NCBI GenBank assembly: GCA_036426205.1
Contig: CM071570.1
Span: 143,770,450 to 143,834,449, forward strand
Reading direction: 5' to 3'
DNA length: 64,000 nt
Source of the DNA: Ascaphus truei
Taxonomy: Eukaryota; Chordata; Amphibia; Anura; Ascaphidae
The translations under genes and the position numbers were made by a program. Every line of letters begins with the position of its first letter. Within the stretch, counting starts at the first letter, position 1. The notes under the pieces are model-generated. The model saw nothing but the letters and a program-made list of their open reading frames with translations, did no database searches and was not told where the DNA came from. Below are positions 22,172-32,454 of the stretch, one piece after another.

Positions 22172-23505
22172 TGTGACAGGGTATATAGCTCACCAAATAA
22201 AGCCTGATATGGACAGAAAGCATATAACCACCCTCAAAATGAAATCACAAAACAGCCCCTATATAAAAGGACTCCCAGTGCATTCACTATAGAGAGGGAT
22301 GGTGTCCTGAACCAAAGGCTGGAGCCATGCAAATACCCTATAGTCACAGTCACAATGTAAGAAATACAGATAAATGACTCACATGATAGACCCCTTATGC
22401 TCCATATACGCGTGCATCCATCCGTTATGCGTGGAGAGAAGGTAGAGCACTGCTGAAAAAAGTAGGGCTGGAGGCTGAGTAGTGAAAATTAAAAATGCTT
22501 TAATAGAGATGCATGGTAGCAAAAGCTACATAAAAAGGGTCCTCTATGCGTGGAGAGAAGGTAGAGCACTGCTGAAAAAAGTAGGGCTGGAGGCTGAGTA
22601 GTGAAAAAAGTAGGGCTGGAGGCTGAGTAGTGAGATATATGCTTGTAACCTGTATATGAACTGTGGGATTTCCAAGTCCCGGGTTCCGAGAGACCAGATG
22701 GTCATCAGGTTTGGTGCCACTGTGTCTGCTCAGGTCCCGGACTTGAAAGCTTCAAGGATGCCAAGGTGTTGGAGGTGTTGGAACAGACGGGGTACTGGAG
22801 TTACACTCAAGTACCCACACCCTAGTATAACATAGGGCTATCCAGCCACCATTTGCACATATCGATACTTTGAGGAGCCTGGCACAGTGGGGGGTCCAAG
22901 ATGCTAAGAAGCAGAGTTGATAGGTTGGCGCATGCCCCCTAGCAGAATTGAAACCGGTGCCCGTCTGGCTTCAAAGTACCGGCAAATCAGTGATAGGCTG
23001 GCAGAGAAATTCCCACGCACTGATTGGCTGTCGTGTTTTGTGAATGGGACTCCAAAACCTATAAAAAACCTTGCAGCCAATCAGGACCTCAGATTCTAAG
23101 TGCCAAACCATCAGCGGTAAATTCAAGATCCCAAAAAGATGCTCTGAGAGAAATAGACGCGAGCCAGCTTCAGAAATTTCAAGGCAATACATTTTCTAAG
23201 TCCCGCTTTTCAGGGGCTAAGTTCTGAAAATGGAACGTAGCGGTCGAATTGAGTTCCAGGATTTTTGTGAGTACCTCAAGGTCATTGGAAAAAACTCATA
23301 CAGACTTAATTTTGTAGCCATTTGGACTAGGAAATTTAAGTTTGTTAGCCCAGATCCCCAGTAACTGTGTTTTCTATTGCATATTGTGATCCATTGTATG
23401 TGTGTTTTTTTCCTGGAATAAATTACAATTTATTTTACCTCCTTGTTTTGTTCAATCATATGATCCCGGTATAAAAGGTGTTAATGAACCTGGTCTCCCG
23501 TGACA
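22172..23505 (+). mobile_element. solo LTR of the TGTGACAG family with internal duplications
   Basis: Starts TGTGACAGGGTATATAG and ends GGTCTCCCGTGACA. AATAAA is at 23417-23422. The 3' end matches the LTR at 7267-9090 but lacks the SINE, so it shows that LTR's empty site. Inside, a segment with GGAGAGAAGGTAGAGCACTG and AGTAGGGCTGGAGGCTGAGTAGTG is present at 22432-22481 and again at 22551-22600, and its second half a third time to about 22632. No clear target duplication is seen. Sequence after 23505 has another GGTGGAGGTGCTGTACA box (about 23536). Confidence 0.6.
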
Positions 23506-23790
23506 AGGACTACTCTCTGCCAGATCCCTGCAGGGTGGAGGTGCTGTACAGGAGAACCAAAGCCTGTCCTGTTTCTGCTTCCACTATCATCTGTGGAGAC
23601 TCTGGCCTCCTGGAAGACCACAGGTGAGCTAACCAGCATACAGTACCTTTATAGAGTATGATGCTAGGAAAAGGGAATTGGCCATACGTTTATGGAAAAC
23701 AAATATATAAACCCTACCCCCCTCCCAAATTGGCGTGCAATTTTTATGTGTAATTAAACATTTTGATTTATATATGATCTATTTTGATTA

Positions 23791-24604
23791 TGTAATGGGT
23801 TTTCCCCCACCCAATCTCACATTGGCCCGTGTGGTCTAACCAGTCCCCATTACATGTTCGTGTCTGGTGGTGCACCTGTAGGCAACAGGGCTCCTGAGTC
23901 TCCCGCTTGATGGTATTAGGGGATGTCATCCAGACAGGCAGCTGAGGTAGTGTGTGCGAGTCCTAACCTTATCCAGTGCAGCGCCTCCACCTCATCAGGA
24001 TCTGTGCTTCCGCAGGGAGATGGTCCTGGTGAGGAACTCCTTCTTGGTGGTGCAATCCACTGCTGAGTAACTTCACACTCACACAGTGGAGGTATATTCG
24101 AACAGCTAACAGCTCAGCTGCTCATCTCACTGCAGCACTCCATTAGAAAGGTCCCTTCTAATCTAATATAGAGCTGCTTTCCACCTATCCTCTCAGAGAG
24201 ATTCCCCAGCTTCTCTGGCTGCTGTAAGCTCCTCTCTTGAGCTGATTTTTCTCTCTCAGCTCCTCTAACTCTGCTGCGTCTGCTCACTGACTCACAGCTA
24301 GCAGGAGAAACTGCAACACTGTTGCAGACCTTCAGTGCCTCTCACTGAACAGAGGCAGCACAACAACAGGAAACTGAACTTCTAACTTTAGGCAGTGCTG
24401 TGTCTTATATCACCCCCCAGAGAACAAACCTGCTCTGTATCACTAAGTGTGGACACAATGCATGTTGTCACTTCCATTGGGATATAAGACACCTCACCAG
24501 GGTTTGAGGGCAAACCTCATGATTGTTGCTGGCAATCCTGCATACTTACCAGTTTACTGCCAGCATGAGAAAGAGATATGTACACCAATCTTAGACAGGC
24601 TACA
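23791..24604 (-). mobile_element. LTR, TGTAG...TTACA family, copy C, with adjacent polypurine tract
   Basis: On the minus strand it starts TGTAGCCTGTCTAAG and ends AAAACCCATTACA, 814 bp. Immediately upstream on that strand is CCACCAGGGGGAGAA (24605-24620), a polypurine tract like that before 12035. This fits a 3' LTR with internal sequence cut off after about 70 bp. The shared box is at about 23975-23991. Confidence 0.65.
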
Positions 24605-24733
24605 TTCTCCCCCTGGTGGAATCCCAACGTCCTCGCTTGGGACCTAAATTTGCGGAACCTTCCTTCACGTAGCACTTACCAGGTTTACTGCCAGCATGAG
24701 AAAGAGATATGTACACCAATCTTAGACATGGCG
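24549..24733. repeat. about 55-bp direct repeat of the LTR start
   Basis: ACCAGTTTACTGCCAGCATG through ACACCAATCTTAGACA at 24549-24596 recurs, with one extra G, at 24675-24727, separated by about 80 bp that include the polypurine tract. A nested or template-switched junction is likely. Confidence 0.8.
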
Positions 24734-24752
24734 ACATTTATATATACATATA

Positions 24753-25503
24753 TGTAGTGGGGTATCCCCTGGATACTATTCTAAACAATGGGCTGGTAGT
24801 AAACCCTGGTATTTACAGGTTGCCAGTAGTTGGTATGGGGTTTTCCCCTTCACCTTTGGTACTGCACTTGAGTGACCGCAGGGGGTGGTACATCCTATTG
24901 TAGCTGGGACAATGGGGTGCCCGCCTTCTGGCTGTACTTAAGGGCAGGACCGCCCTAAATTTGTAGGTTGTTCTTTCCCTCTGAGGATGGCAGGTCACAC
25001 GTCTGGGAGCCTGAGATTGGGTCCTACACATGTACTCTTCCCTGCAGGGAGGAGTGAGTGTGATTAGGTGATCAGATGAGCTAGGACCGCTGCAGGTGCC
25101 CTTGGCCTGTAGTGGCGGTCCAGGGACCATCTCCAGTGAAAGCTGATCTAGAAGGAGACTGTATCCGGCAGAAGACTGCTGTGTAGCTGTGTTATTGCAA
25201 AGACTGTAGTAATAAACCGTTCCCGTTTGCAATATACTGAACCTCCGGCCTGGTGTGTGTGATCTAACTGGGGGGAGAGGTACAAGTTCTACCGTGGGAG
25301 ATCGCCTCCATATTCCTGGAGCCTACAGCAGATGGAGGCGCTACACTGCTAAGTATTATCCGGGGTATGGACCCCAGAAGCCTGATCCTCTGTCCCAAAG
25401 TCATCGCGGACGACTCAGCCCTCTTGTTACCAGCAGGTATGCACCACACACACCCTGTAATTGCCCCTATCTGTGATTGGGGGGGGGGGAGGGGAAACAC
25501 TGT
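24753..25503 (+). mobile_element. solo LTR, TGTAG...TTACA family, copy D
   Basis: Starts TGTAGTGGGGTATCCCC. It has GGCTGTACTTAAGGG (about 24930), AATAAA at 25211-25216, the box GATGGAGGCGCTACACTGC (about 25331-25349) and CATCGCGGACGACTCAGCCC, all as in copy A. The end GGGGAAACACTGTT runs into T and TA tracts, so the last bases (ACA) are lost or were converted. Confidence 0.6.
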
Positions 25504-25536
<33 letters not shown>

Positions 25537-25537
25537 A
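25504..25537. repeat. (TA)n tract
   Basis: A T run leads into (TA)n directly after LTR copy D. Confidence 0.9.
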
Positions 25538-25840
25538 CAAAACAAACAATTGAAGTAGCGCCGCTAAATTACCAGTTAATTGTAGATATTAATAGAAGAG
25601 ACAGTAGCTAATATGGTATGCTTGAAGGGGTAGCTAGATAGGGCTAATACACTAAGATAAAGACTTTAAAAGATACAATTAGCAATACAGTCTCTTGACA
25701 AAACCCTAAAGGAAAAAATTGTAAAAAATCTAAAAAATGTATTTAATGAAAAAATATATAAAAAATGTCAAAAGATAAAAATAAAAATAAAAAACCTTCA
25801 ATACATAAAGTCCTGTTCCAGTGGAAATGTCAATGGTTTC

Positions 25841-26749
25841 TTGCAGCCCGTTCCAAAGGGATCACCAATCACCAGGCGCAACTGCTCAGAGGACTCCGAT
25901 TTTGCATCACAGGGGAAAGATCTATCAAAGAAGTTTTTGGAAAAGGGTTATGATGCCTCTGTTGTTAATAAAGCTTTTCAGGATGCAGGTTTTATTAAAA
26001 GAGAGACACTTTTGGAAAAATCTAAAAACAAATCAGAATCAATGTGTAAAAGCAGAAAAAAGGAATATAAATCAAATAATGCACCGAAATTTATTACACA
26101 ATTTAATCAATCTGCTCACCAAATTAGAAACATCTTAAATTGTCATTGGAAAATTATACGCAACGATCCTGTTATTGGTCATCTAGTACCAGAATATGCT
26201 CCAACTGTATTCAGAAAGGCGAGGAGTATCAAAACAATACTGGCACCAAGTAAACTCAAAACCAAGAAGATTACAAATCAGAATATGGCCCTTGGGAAAG
26301 GAAATGTTAGTTGTGGAAGAGGTCGGTGTTTAACCTGCAAGCATTTGACAAAATCCAACAAGTTTACATCACATTCAAATGGTACCTCATACGAAATAAT
26401 AGATCATATAAATTGTTTAACAGAATATGTTGTGTACCTTATTTCATGTGAATGTGGCACACAATATATAGGCCGTACATCTAGAGCCCTTAGTACACGG
26501 TTCCTAGAGCACCGGCGGAACATTATTAATGGGTGCCAAACACACAGCCTCTCACGTCACTTTTGCACTAGTCACAATAAAGATCCCAAATCCCTTTCTG
26601 TCATGGGTATTGAGTTTATCCCCCCCTCGTATATGGGAGGTGATCGCTTTCAGAAACTATGTACCCGAGAAACATATTGGATGTACATATTGGACACTAC
26701 CTATCCTAAGGGACACAATGACCACATTGACATTAGCACCATAGTTTGA
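25841..26749 (+). CDS. PLE C-terminal protein fragment: RT end and GIY-YIG endonuclease, open frame
   Basis: A single open frame of 302 codons. It begins in RT (RRNCSEDSDF, LSKKFLEKGYDASVVNKAF) and continues with FITQFNQSAHQIRNIL, CHWKIIRNDP, the Cys motif CGRGRCLTCKHL, and the GIY-YIG domain: VVYLISCECGTQYIGRTSRA, RFLEHRRNIING, SLSRHFCTSHNKD. It ends GDRFQKLCTRETYWMYILDT with the catalytic-side Glu. The endonuclease part looks complete. The true start is missing, and a frameshift near 25841 separates the upstream RT bases, so no natural start codon is implied. Confidence 0.9.
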   Translation: MQPVPKGSPITRRNCSEDSDFASQGKDLSKKFLEKGYDASVVNKAFQDAGFIKRETLLEKSKNKSESMCKSRKKEYKSNNAPKFITQFNQSAHQIRNILNCHWKIIRNDPVIGHLVPEYAPTVFRKARSIKTILAPSKLKTKKITNQNMALGKGNVSCGRGRCLTCKHLTKSNKFTSHSNGTSYEIIDHINCLTEYVVYLISCECGTQYIGRTSRALSTRFLEHRRNIINGCQTHSLSRHFCTSHNKDPKSLSVMGIEFIPPSYMGGDRFQKLCTRETYWMYILDTTYPKGHNDHIDISTIV

Positions 26750-26894
26750 ACACCCCTGGTGGTTCTCCAGAGGTCTGGTTTGAATGCTTTGCATTCCCTC
26801 TGGGCTATGGTCCTCTGTCTGGTCATTGTGTCCCTATTTATTCATCCAAGGGGTCAGTCGACTTTCGTGTCTGTTATGATTCATCTCCACAAAT

Positions 26895-27135
26895 GGTCAA
26901 TTTATTTTCATTTTTTATAATTTTATTATTTATTTTTTATTTATTTTATTTTTATTTTTATTTTATTATTTTTTATTTATTATTTTTTATTTCTATTATT
27001 ATTATCATTATCTTTATTTTTATTTTTATTTTTATTTTTATTTCATATTATTTTATTATTTTTTCCATTTTTATTTTTATTTTCATATTTACCTTTATTT
27101 CTAATTTTAATTTAATTTTTACTTCTATTTTATTA
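26895..27135. repeat. low-complexity T-rich (TTTTAT)n tract in PLE 3' region
   Basis: About 240 bases are almost only T and A in TTTTA and TTTAT units. A similar tract follows the coding end of PLE copy 3 (52540-52620), so this belongs to the element design rather than chance. Confidence 0.85.
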
Positions 27136-27950
27136 TAATCACTTATCCCCCTATCATTTAATGATATTATATATTATTATTCACATCATTCATATACTAT
27201 ATATTTTTAGTATTCATACATACAACACATAAAACAGCACTCACATTTAAATTATATAACACCTCTATTAGTATAAACCACCATTGCTCTCGTTTCATCT
27301 GTCCTTGCCTTTGGATCCACCTTTTTACTTCCTCTGACTCCCTACTGACATCCCAATAATGGGTTAACATCCTGGGAATATATCAGGTAACTATTTGTTG
27401 TTTTGTTGGGTGTCATTGATTGAAATGAGAATGAAAGTGTTTTTATTACCAATTTATACAGCCATTCATCTATTATGACTCATTCAATCATGATCTCCTT
27501 AATTGAGATGTTACAAACGTACATATACAGCAGATCTAACTTTATTAATATGTTATTTGTTTCATATTTTCTGTTATTAATAGTCCATTTTGATTATACT
27601 CTTTAGAATGCAGTAATGTAACCAAACCTCACAACTAATTATCATGTATCTTTTAGTGCTGTTTGTTTATCAATTTAGCCTGTTATATTTCACTCACCAA
27701 TTGTATTCACATCATTAGTGATATTCAACACACTTATACCATTTCTAACATTAGTTATTTTGTTTTAATTTGCAATTTGCACATTAATCCTTGGTCCTCA
27801 GAACACTTAGAATTTGCTTATATCTGTTTTAGCTGTACATGTGTATGGGTGTATATTGATTCAATCCACTGCTTCAAATCATTAAATTCTTTATTGGCTA
27901 CCTGCTGTTCACCTCCCTATAAATACCAATGACATATGCTTGAAGGTTAT

Positions 27951-27990
27951 CCCCTGAAGAAGTCGCCATTTGATGACGAAACGCGTAGGG
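27951..27990 (+). ncRNA. hammerhead-like motif in PLE copy 2 tail
   Basis: CCCCTGAAGAAGTC, a loop of about ten bases, GACGAAACGCGTAGGG. GTC pairs with GAC (stem II), the CCC before CTGA pairs with the final GGG (helix I), and ACGCGT is self-complementary. Compared with a classical core (CUGANGA, GAAA) there is one extra A before stem II. PLE terminal repeats are known to carry hammerhead motifs; activity here is not implied. Confidence 0.6.
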
Positions 27991-28381
27991 CGTGGCTAGA
28001 ATCCGGCCGCCATTTGCCCACAAACATTGATGCAGATAGATTGAGAACTTTTGGCTCCTGTGTGCTGCTCTCCCGGCTTGCTACCTTATCCATATTACAT
28101 CTGAGGTGCCCGTTTCACGGAGGGATTAATTATATGGAGCATTGAAGGTGAAAGATCCCTCTTCCGGTTCCGGTTCACGAAGGCGATCCACGTGACGACG
28201 CCATTGACTGCAGACGGATGCTGGTGATTGAGCTGCAAGGCACATGAGAGCCTATCTCATAAATGCTTTTATTTGCTGTACCTTTGTGAGTGGCCATTTG
28301 ATAGATTTTATGTTCATTTAATACAATTTTATTGTGGTAATGCACTAGGTGTGCGCCTGTTTCTTTTTTGTTCTTTTTTCC

Positions 28382-28382
<1 letters not shown>

Positions 28383-28416
<34 letters not shown>
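28383..28416. repeat. (TA)n(TG)n microsatellite
   Basis: The tract links the end of PLE copy 2 to the hammerhead satellite sequence. Confidence 0.95.
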
Positions 28417-28417
<1 letters not shown>

Positions 28418-28535
28418 TGCAGACCTGTCTAAGACATGCAAATGAGCATACAGTAATATTTCCATTTGCTATATGCTTTACTGTGGAGGGTTTTTTTTTT
28501 TTTTTTTTACCCACCATAACATAACTAAGTGTGGT
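28417..28535 (+). repeat. hammerhead-type satellite unit, left part
   Basis: TTGCAGACCTGTCTAAGACA, then ATGCAAATGAGCATACAG recurs near 61633-61665. The unit breaks at 28535 and resumes at 29514 after an insertion. A run of about 20 T lies at 28490-28508. Confidence 0.75.
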
Positions 28536-29513
28536 AAAAAAAAACAATACAAACCGGCGCCTACAGAGTCCCATATAGGACAAAAGTTCAGTCCAATGGT
28601 AAAGAAGTGTCCAGAAATGTCCAATTTTGCACTTCACACTGCACAGCAAGATGTTACAAGAAGCATTTGATGAAAAGAGAGAGAAAAGAGAGGAAATCAA
28701 AGTGCAACAATGCTACAGTATAAACACACAAGACTAACAGGACAAGACAATACTAGACAAACACAAGCAAGGCTGACAAATAATACAAGAGTTAATTTAA
28801 TACACAAAAAATATAAAATGAACAAGGCAGATGATGGATCCGGTGGTAAAACCGGAATCCTACTTACAGGACGTTCGTTTAATACAGACAGGGGTGTATG
28901 GTGAGTGATGCACGGCCGCGGCATCTGATGGATGCGTGGCATCCAGGAGTTGCTCCAAACACTGTCCCTAGCTCCGCAACCGGATGTGCGTCACCGGGGG
29001 TGGGTCTCAGGCTCTCCAAACGCTGTCTGCCACTCCGTGGCCGGAAATACATCACCGGGGGCAGGTCAAAATGCCGTAACCCCCTTCTCCTACTGCTGTA
29101 CCTCGATCAAACTCCTGTGGGTACTCTGCCTTAGTCCAAATAAACTCTCACAAACTGGCCAACGCGTTTCGTGCACATGCGCACTTCTACAGGAGTCCCC
29201 TCTTTTCATCACATGCTTCTTGTAACATCTTGCTGTGGAGCGTGAAGTGCAAGATTGGACATTTCTGGACTCTTCTTTACCATTGGACTGAACTTTTTTT
29301 GCTATATGGGACTCTGTAGGCGCCGGTTTGTATTGTTGTTTTTTGCTTTGTACTAACTGTGTTTTGGGTTAGTTTCACTCGGCAGCCTATCCTTACATTA
29401 TTAAGGTATAGTGGGTAAGGTCTCACACATTTTTTATCACCTTATAAGTTTATATACATTGTTTATTATATATTCACAGCCTTTTAGCGCTATATACACC
29501 ATTCTTTTTTTCC
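28536..29513 (-). mobile_element. 978-bp retro-inserted element with long inverted arms
   Basis: CATAACTAAGTGTGGT stands at 28520-28535 and 29514-29529, a perfect 16-bp target duplication. The arms (28541-28680 and about 29190-29345) are inverted copies containing CAAACCGGCGCCTAC, GTCCAATGGTAAAG and TGTAACATCTTGC words. The right side ends TTTTAGCGCTATATACACC before the T-rich end. A PLE-type motif lies on the minus strand at 29157-29197. No coding frame is seen. Long inverted arms plus a long duplication suggest a PLE-related insertion formed during reverse transcription. Confidence 0.75.
29157..29197 (-). ncRNA. hammerhead-like motif, minus strand
   Basis: On the minus strand: CTCCTGTAGAAGTGCGCATG, then TGCACGAAACGCGTTGGCC. 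GTGC pairs with GCAC as stem II, and the extra A and the ACGCGT segment are as in the other copies. The first half reads CTGTAGA rather than CTGANGA, so the core is degenerate. Confidence 0.5.
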
Positions 29514-29815
29514 CATAACTAAGTGTGGTGAAACCTATCCCAAGCTTCATTTTGCAAAGCCAGTATAACCAACCTCACACTGATGAGACCCATTAAGGTC
29601 GAAACAGCTGGCTGTGGGTAGGTTAACTGGCTATGCATCTTAACCCAGGCTGTGCTCAAAGCTGTGAAATGCAGCAAGCATAAGCTTTAAGGGACCATGT
29701 CATATGGTTTTGAAGCAAAAGGTGGCATGGTGTGCTCATTTGCATGTCACTTCCCAGAATCCCATGCTGCAGTCGAAGCACTGTATGCTGGTTGATAATG
29801 GGGAAAGTATACTTA
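29514..29815 (+). repeat. hammerhead-type satellite unit, right part
   Basis: This continues the unit broken at 28535. It includes the ribozyme core at 29574-29618 and ends with CACTTCCCAGAATCCCATGC and GGTTGATAATGGGG, which recur at 61561-61620. Order and spacing suggest a unit of roughly 350-400 bp without the insertion. Confidence 0.75.
29574..29618 (+). ncRNA. hammerhead ribozyme core with a changed cleavage-site base
   Basis: The order is CTCACA (helix I, 29574-29579), CTGATGA (29580-29586), GACC-CATTAA-GGTC (stem II and loop, 29587-29600), GAAA (29601-29604), C-AGCT-G (minimal helix III, 29605-29610), then GGC where GUC is expected, then TGTGGG (29613-29618), which pairs with CTCACA with one G-U. 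This matches a type I hammerhead with a short helix III, as known in amphibian satellites. G at 29611 replaces the U that should pair with the last A of GAAA, so self-cleavage is probably lost in this copy. Confidence 0.85.
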
Positions 29816-29829
29816 AATGATTTGCATAG

Positions 29830-31544
29830 GCGCCACAATTCCTTAATTTTCAACAGTGTATTTAAAAATAATAATAGTAATAAAAGAAAAAATTGAAAAA
29901 ATAAAAAATATATATGAAATATTACACAATGGGATGCTTCTCAACCTTACCAGGGAAATGTGCTAAGATTTCCCACAAAAGCAGTTTTGGTTTGGAGTTG
30001 GAAGGGAGCGATCCAATCGGGTACACCTCATACAAGTTAAAAATGTGAAAAAGCACTGATGCAATATATAATCTTAAAATCAATAATTGATTATAAACAA
30101 CTAGTCTATAAAAGAATGAGTTACTTATACAAAAGTTATGTTGATAATAAAGTACAACCAGGAGGTGTGTAGGTAGTTGTTCTTCCTTTCAGATGTGTGA
30201 TGGCACCACTCTGCTTTCACACAAGGAGACTGTTCCAGATATTCAGCTCCCAACAGGGTATATGAAAAAACAGAAGACACAAAACGGCCCAATAGTGCAG
30301 ATTGCAATTCACTTGATTTATATCAAAAGAGGTAAGAGATGTACTCACACTAAGTACAAGGGTTCTGTACATATATTGGTTTCTTTGGCATGTAATTGCT
30401 GTCTGTCTTTGCGGTGTATGCTCCCGAGTCTTCTCCCCCTCTCCTCGCTGTGCCGCCGGCGGTGGCGTGTGACGTCACGTCCGGTTCGCGGGTGACCGCA
30501 TCCGATGGAAACGGATGGCAACCAGCAATGCTGAGGGGTCTGCGGGAGCGTCCTAGCTTTCGGCGTCTTCTCTTGGAGGCAGCTGCTGCAAACTCGTTGG
30601 CTCTACGCGTTTCGCTGTGGTACACAGCTTCGTCAGGAGCAATAAATGACTAGTGTGGGTGTCATGTATTTATATGATGTTCTCTAATTGCTTTACTAGT
30701 GCGTCCAATCTAATTTAAACATTACATAATTACACCCACAGGATTGCCTTTACATAGGCACAATTCTTTCTGTGGTCCAAAAATAAGAAAAGTAAAATAA
30801 AATAAGATAGAAATGGTTTCATTTATAGTACTCTTGAGTACAATTAAAACATGATAAAATAAACATTATTTAATAACATATAAAACTAAAAACTAACAAC
30901 AAAATTTTTTTGGAGACTGCTGTGTTTAGTATAAAAACCCTCTATTAGTAATATCTATTCAATCATATTTAAAAGTAGTTCTTGGTAAAAGTAAATCTCG
31001 TTAGATAATAATGCCATAAGAAAAATGAAATAATATATGTAGTAAGGTGCTTATTGGAAGGAAAAAGAGAAACAGAGAGAGGTTATCAGTTTCATTGGTA
31101 ACAACATATCTATATAAAAAACGTTATATTATCAAAATCATATTTTTATTAAAAATTGGCAAGGTCAGAATCAGCTCTACTAGCTTAATATTCTAAAATA
31201 ATATTGTATAAAGTATATATAATTGGTATAATTTACGAGAAATGTAAAAAATATACTTAGTATAATTTATATCTCTAAATTATAATTTTCTATATAGAAT
31301 AATTATCACATGACACACATTAATGAGAAAGTGCAATAGACGCAATATGATGATATTATTTTCAAATACTATTGGATAATTATTAATTTAATTATTAAAA
31401 AATGAAAAATTAAAAAATTAATAAGACACAATAAAAAACAGCATATCTTAAAAAATAAAAACAGGCAAAGTTAATATTTATAAAAACATTAGGTATGTAG
31501 GAACGGTAGGATCTCAAAGTCTGAATTTAAACCATTTGGGATCA
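29830..31544 (-). mobile_element. minus-strand PLE 3' region (copy 6), cut by assembly gap
   Basis: The block is A/T-rich (30700-31544, AATTAAAAAATGAAAA-type), as expected for a PLE 3' region read on the minus strand. It carries a ribozyme-like motif on the minus strand at 30599-30640 with a GC-rich segment beyond it (30440-30600). No endonuclease frame is visible before the gap. Limits are approximate. Confidence 0.45.
30599..30640 (-). ncRNA. hammerhead-like motif, minus strand
   Basis: On the minus strand: GCTCCTGACGAAGCTGTG, TACC, then ACAGCGAAACGCGTAGAGC. GCTGTG pairs with CACAGC sharing bases at the loop, GCTC pairs with GAGC as helix I, and ACGCGT is intact. The CTGANGA and GAAA boxes are both perfect; only the extra A differs from a classical core. 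Confidence 0.65.
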
Positions 31545-31614
31545 NNNNNNNNNNNNNNNNNNNNNNNNNNNNNNNNNNNNNNNNNNNNNNNNNNNNNNNN
31601 NNNNNNNNNNNNNN
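31545..31614. other. assembly gap (70 N)
   Basis: Seventy unknown bases between an A/T-rich tract and unrelated sequence. True gap length and content are unknown. Confidence 1.
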
Positions 31615-32067
31615 ACATCAATTGTAAATATCCAAATCAAGTGAAATGATTCGTAAATTCAAACCCAGTGTGGATAGTTCCTTGGAGTGCTGGTGCTCAC
31701 CACAAACAAGACGGGGCCGCGAGGTCGAGGTGGGGACGTTAGTGTACACTGAGTTCTCACCGGTAGCTTTGCCTGCTGCCGTCGCTTCAGCAAGCATTAA
31801 AAGTCTATGCACATTGCAAATTCAAACATAAAAGCACATGGAGCATTAAAGCCTGCTACGTCTGTATGTTGAGAGATAAAGTCCATAAGGATATGGTGCT
31901 CAGACCCAAACACACACTATAGCAATGCCTGTATAAGTATGTCAAAGTCCAGAAACTCCTTAATACAGAATAAGGTGTGAGAAACAGATTTCCATGGGAA
32001 GAATAACGCATAGTGGTGTCTGAATCAGATCACCACATAAAACATAGCGCAATAACATCTCCCAAAT
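31615..32067. other. no recognisable feature
   Basis: Short frames only. GTGCTCACCACAAACAAG and CAGCAAGCATTAAAAGTC give no match I recognise. It may belong to the minus-strand PLE on the other side of the gap. Confidence 0.3.
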
Positions 32068-32450
32068 GTTAGGGTGACCAGATTTTGAAAATGAAAAACC
32101 GGGACATTTTTTTTTTTAAATAACAGTTTATTTATTGTAGTACACTTATACTTACGACCATTAGTCTTTGTTACATAGTTGTGTGTGTGTGTTGACCTCA
32201 CTAATCGAACAAAAAAAACCCAGATGTGAATGATTCTGAACCCCTTAACCAGTGTCTGGATGCCCCCTCTTCACAATTTCTAAAGCAGCAATCCCGCCTG
32301 GGATCTTACCTGATCCACAGTCCCTCAAGGTACTATACTGGAGGGGAGGTGTTCCCTACCTGTCTTCCGAGGTCTCCCGTGTGAAACTTGAGTCAGATCT
32401 GGAAGAAAGAAGGGTAGGTTACTTCGGTGTAGGTATATGGCAGTTAAAAT
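32068..32450 (-). repeat. interspersed repeat, TAGGGTGACCAGATTTT end
   Basis: The segment starts TTAGGGTGACCAGATTTTG then AAAACCGGGACA, a common end among vertebrate DNA-transposon derivatives. Its inner part (CAATCCCGCCTGGGATCTTA, CTTAACCAGTGTCTGGAT, CACAGTCCCTCAAGGTAC) is the reverse complement of 51180-51300. The target duplication and other end are not resolved. Confidence 0.6.
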
Positions 32451-32454
32451 AAGA

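Larger units (their letters stand above)
25764..28385 (+). mobile_element. Penelope-like element copy 2, 5'-truncated
   Basis: Homology starts near 25800 within the C-terminal end of RT and runs through an intact endonuclease region, an A/T-rich 3' region and a ribozyme-like motif at 27951-27990 to a tail near 28385 (TGCGCCTGTTTCTTTT). (TA)n(TG)n and the hammerhead satellite follow. The 25538-25763 segment upstream is A-rich and unassigned. Confidence 0.8.

Noticed and set aside
26746..27138. 130-codon frame rich in Ile and Phe
   Set aside because: The hydrophobic run is the T-rich low-complexity tract of the PLE 3' region; the start overlaps the PLE stop by chance.
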